Origin: Holacanthus passer
Taxonomy: Eukaryota > Chordata > Actinopteri > Pomacanthidae
DNA: 64,000 nt
Direction: 5' to 3'
Assembly: GCA_025331565.1 (NCBI GenBank)
Contig: JAFREQ010000221.1
Span: 1-64,000, forward strand
Part shown: piece by piece, positions 61,019 to 64,000 of the stretch
How the letters are laid out: every line of letters begins with the position of its first letter
Numbering within the stretch: the stretch's first letter is position 1
Notes under the pieces: generated by a model
What the model saw: the letters and a program-made list of their open reading frames with translations, nothing else
Told to the model about the DNA's origin: nothing
The model's database searches: none
Program-made: the position numbers and the translations under genes

Positions 61019-61060
<42 letters not shown>
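61019..61060. repeat. (TA)21 microsatellite
   Basis: Uninterrupted TA units, preceded by two copies of an 'attattgtta' motif. Confidence 0.97.
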
Positions 61061-61064
<4 letters not shown>

Positions 61065-61451
61065 AGCTTTATCATGTTACCTCCCTGCTGTTTACCAGCT
61101 CTGATCTGTATACAGTATATTTGAGTAACACGGACACATCTCCAGTCTGGAAACAGAATAGTTTGACAGACTGACTATTGGTTTTTGCCTCAGTTTGGCA
61201 CATCCAATGACAATTAAAAGATATACAAATTGGCACACCTTTCAACCTCACCATTAACCTGTTAGAACCCTCTAAGCAAAACATATCTACTGTCAGTGAG
61301 TTTGATTGCAGTATTAATATCCCCAATTTTCTCACTGCTCACCTCTAATCTTTTTAATCAGAGTTAATGGCCCCTCCCCCACCCGGACGGCACTCTATGA
61401 TGTGGTAACATCTGGCTGGACGTCATGTTTCTGGCCGACCTTCCAGACCTC

Positions 61452-61487
<36 letters not shown>

Positions 61488-61488
61488 G
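61452..61488. repeat. Compound (TG)n(GA)n
   Basis: About nine TG units pass directly into about nine GA units. Confidence 0.96.
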
Positions 61489-61819
61489 GAGAAAGAGATG
61501 CTCATAACTGATCTGGATCTCAAACAGATGGTGTTTGATCCCCTGGTCATATAAACCGTTTGATGCCGCTAATATAGAAATGTATCAAAGAGAGAAGCCA
61601 CAGTTTAAAGGTCATTAAATGTCGAAATCTGTGGCCCTGCTGGAGGTATTCCATTCATCATCCATCCATTCAGCTTTGCTTAATAAAAGGAAATGAACCG
61701 ATAAATGTGGTTAAAGGATGAGGTCTGTCTCAAAACAACAGTCAGGTGCCCAGATGAAGATTGAAACTGGTTCTACTTGCTGTGATCATAACATTTTGGG
61801 AATTAAGAGATCTTTTCCT

Positions 61820-62140
61820 GATGCACTTTCAATGGAAGTGATAGGGGACAAAGTCCTCGTTTTGTGCAAAATATATTCTTCATGTTAATCTGAAGTTAAT
61901 ATCAGGCTTTAGCAGCCTGAACTGGACAAATGAATTTAGTATCTGCCAAAGCTGCATTTTTTTTTTTTTACATTAATTTCCCTCTCTGTGATTCCCCAGA
62001 CAGTCTTTCCTTGATGAGTGAGGGTGGAGAGAAAATAACACAGAGTGTTTGTACTTAAAGGCCAACTTTGGAAGATTGATTCGACTAACTCAGACTGCTG
62101 AAGTTGAAGTTGCTGTTACAAGCATCAGATACACTTTGGA
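61820..62140 (+). mobile_element. Foldback-type dispersed repeat (family G)
   Basis: Starts 'gatgcactttcaatggaagt' and continues 'gataggggacaaagtcctcg', 'ttttgtgcaaaatat' and 'tgaagttaatatcaggcttt'. A left arm at about 61907-61935 (ctttagcagcctgaactgga) is imperfectly complementary to a right arm at about 62075-62104 (attcgactaactcagactgc). From memory the same layout recurs in percomorphs. Non-coding and truncated on the right. Confidence 0.6.
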
Positions 62141-62571
62141 CTATATTTTTGTACAGGATAATTGACTTATCAGTATCATTTAATATAATCAAATAAGTTT
62201 CATTTACTGGTTTAAAAAAACAACCCTAATGTCCCTAATGTAATGATTCTCTTTCAAGTGAGCTTTAGTAAATGTTTGCTGTTAATATACAGATTATAGC
62301 AGCCTGTATTGTGTCCATGTTTAATTTATATGAATACTGTTTATGCATGTTGAAATGCTCGCATTACTGCTTGCATGGAGCTATGTCAGGAAATGTGCTG
62401 AATTTGTTTAGTTCATCACATCTGAAGAACGAACGACCATCATGATGGACTGAAACAGAGAGAATGCAAAGAGATGGATAGAGCGGAGGTGGGATGAGGG
62501 AATTCATGGATTCAGCCTTAAAGGAACTAATTTAGCAAATCAGCATAAAGAAAAGTTTGCCAACAAAAGAG

Positions 62572-62613
62572 GTGTGTGTGTGTGTGTGTGTGGGTGGGTG
62601 TGTGGGTGGGTGT
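62572..62613. repeat. (TG)n / TGGG compound repeat
   Basis: About ten TG units, then alternating TGGG and TG units. Confidence 0.95.
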
Positions 62614-62720
62614 ACAAGTGAGAGAGAGAAAGTTGAAGGTAGAAGATAATTAATGAGGCTGGAAAACATTTCTCTCGCCAAACAAGGGTAGAGACTGCAG
62701 ATACCTGACACCGCAATTTT

Positions 62721-62738
62721 GGTGTGTGTGTGTGTGTT
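62721..62738. repeat. (TG)9 repeat
   Basis: Short uninterrupted TG run. Confidence 0.93.
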
Positions 62739-63394
62739 TGTTTCAGTGGTAAATGGCTGTAGTCTCAGTGGTGTGAGGAGCATCTCAGAGATGATAAAAT
62801 ATTAAAGGGACAGCAGATCTGCTTTTCTTTGTGTATCTCCTTCTGTTTATTTGTGAAAGTCTTGTATTTCATTTCTTTTCTAAAGCACAGCATCTACCTC
62901 TCTCTCCAATGTTATTCTTGTGGATATATAAATAGAAATTTTTTTTTTTTCTGATGTGTATAACAACGGTCTTTGTGTGTATCTGTATTGGTGGCTAGAT
63001 TGAATCGCTCTTCCTTACAGAGGGAATCTGTGGCTTGTTCGGTTTCCTTTGACGTCCCATTGATCCTGCTAATCAATAGAAGCACTAGAAGCATCTGATA
63101 GATTTTTTCTTTATCTGCGAGAGAAGTGGCACTTTGCAGCTCTTTCGGGTAGTTTACACCTCTGGTTGTTCATTTTCTGATTGCACTTGAAAAATGTAAT
63201 CACACTCTGTGAATGTGTTCTTGAGTTATGTACATTTTTCTCTTTAAATGTTTTTTTTTTCCATGTGAAGGGGTTTTTTTTGGTTGTAGCAGAGAGTGTA
63301 AAATTTATCACAGATGTAATTCTGTCAGCTCACCTGCAGTCTAGAGGGACAATGTTTCAGGATATCCATCACCTTGTCACAATGATTCAAAGGT

Positions 63395-63412
63395 CACCTG
63401 GTCGACCAGGTG
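63395..63412. promoter_or_regulatory. 18-base perfect palindrome with two CACCTG E-boxes
   Basis: CACCTGGTCGACCAGGTG is followed at once by GGGCGGGG. CACCTG is the E-box form bound by ZEB/Snail-type zinc fingers and by some bHLH factors, and GGGCGG is an Sp-type GC box. The motifs are seen in the sequence; any regulatory role is inferred. Confidence 0.35.
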
Positions 63413-64000
63413 GGCGGGGTCATTGCTGTCACTCTGCCTTCCATTGGACAGCTGGCCAGTGGTTTGATTGATGGACAGCAGTGGCCCAGAGTTGCTTCTA
63501 CCTCGCAGATTGATGAATGGTTTATTTTTTCACAAGGACACACACAAGTCAGATTTGTTTGAAAAATGGACAAGGCTGTAGCTTTTCCGAACTTGTCCAA
63601 GGTGGAAGATATGCACATTTGTGTGTGTGTGTGTGAAGTGTGTGTTTGATTTCACTTGCATGTCTTTCACATTAATTTAATGTTAGCATCTATTATCCCT
63701 GCATGGATGTGTTTTGAAAGTTCTCATTTCCAGATATTATGGCTTCCAATTTTCTAAATGAATGATTCGTTTAATCTCTCTAAAATTTGTCACATGAGGC
63801 CTAAATATTTTATAACTAGTAATGTTTTGTTGTTTCAGCTGGTGCTCTCCACTCTCACACTGTGGCAGATATATTGGTATAATATGTTTTGAATGTGGGT
63901 GAAACTCCATCAGGATTCCTTCAGGACTTGTTGCCTGTTGCGTTGTGTGTGGATTACTGAAGATTTGTAGTGGTGCATGATTATCAATTATCTGTTCGTC

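Larger units (their letters stand above)
62145..64000. other. Non-coding stretch with TG repeats
   Basis: TG/TGGG arrays at 62572 and 62721 and a TG run at about 63620. A palindrome with E-boxes lies at 63395. No gene supported; the ORF at 63181-63471 has no motif. Confidence 0.45.

Noticed and set aside
1..64000. Bacterial-style systems, CRISPR arrays, rRNA, phage or viral genes
   Set aside because: No operon structure, no regularly spaced repeats, no long coding regions. Composition and repeats are those of a fish genome.

Overview
The window is ordinary nuclear DNA of a vertebrate, most probably a spiny-rayed (percomorph) teleost. It is AT-rich and CpG-poor. It holds many long (CA/TG)n microsatellites and relics of fish-type transposable elements: L2/CR1-like LINE 3' ends, a piggyBac relic, hAT-like and foldback elements, and several short dispersed families known from teleost genomes. 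I see no bacterial or viral gene order, no rRNA or tRNA gene, no CRISPR array and no complete protein-coding gene. Almost every open reading frame is a chance ORF in non-coding DNA or a frame through a CA/TG repeat.

The only sequence I can support as a possible host gene lies in about 54.0-59.1 kb on the + strand. The best piece is a 78-base exon-like block at 58976-59053, with a strong polypyrimidine tract, an ACAG acceptor, an open 26-codon frame and a GTAAGA donor. Three weaker exon-like blocks lie upstream (54005-54052, 54394-54442, 54898-54986), and the last two are phase-compatible with the 78-base block. I do not recognise the protein. The rest of the window would then be intron or 5' flank, but this is inference.

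Layout. 0-6 kb: CA repeat, first copies of dispersed families A, B and C. 6.7-7.6 kb: internally deleted LINE on the - strand, with an SGNH/esterase ORF1 remnant joined to a reverse-transcriptase tail. 9.2-11.6 kb: family B, a perfect 23-base inverted repeat enclosing a family D copy, and the best family A copy. 12-18 kb: mostly unique sequence with simple repeats. 18.8-19.9 kb: piggyBac relic with a cysteine-rich C-terminus, containing a GGGGAC/telomere-like/TG block. 20-41 kb: mostly unique sequence with TG arrays, a hairpin-headed repeat at 28.1 kb and a family C copy at 35.4 kb. 42-49 kb: three LINE relics. 54-59 kb: exon-like blocks and a full-length hAT-like element. 61-64 kb: TA and TG/GA repeats, a foldback element and an 18-base palindrome made of two CACCTG E-boxes.

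No operon or pathway logic applies. Names of teleost repeat families come from memory of typical fish sequences, not from a search. The clearest checkable items are the 58976 exon, the piggyBac C-terminus, the SGNH/RT chimera, the 23-base inverted repeat and the foldback element.
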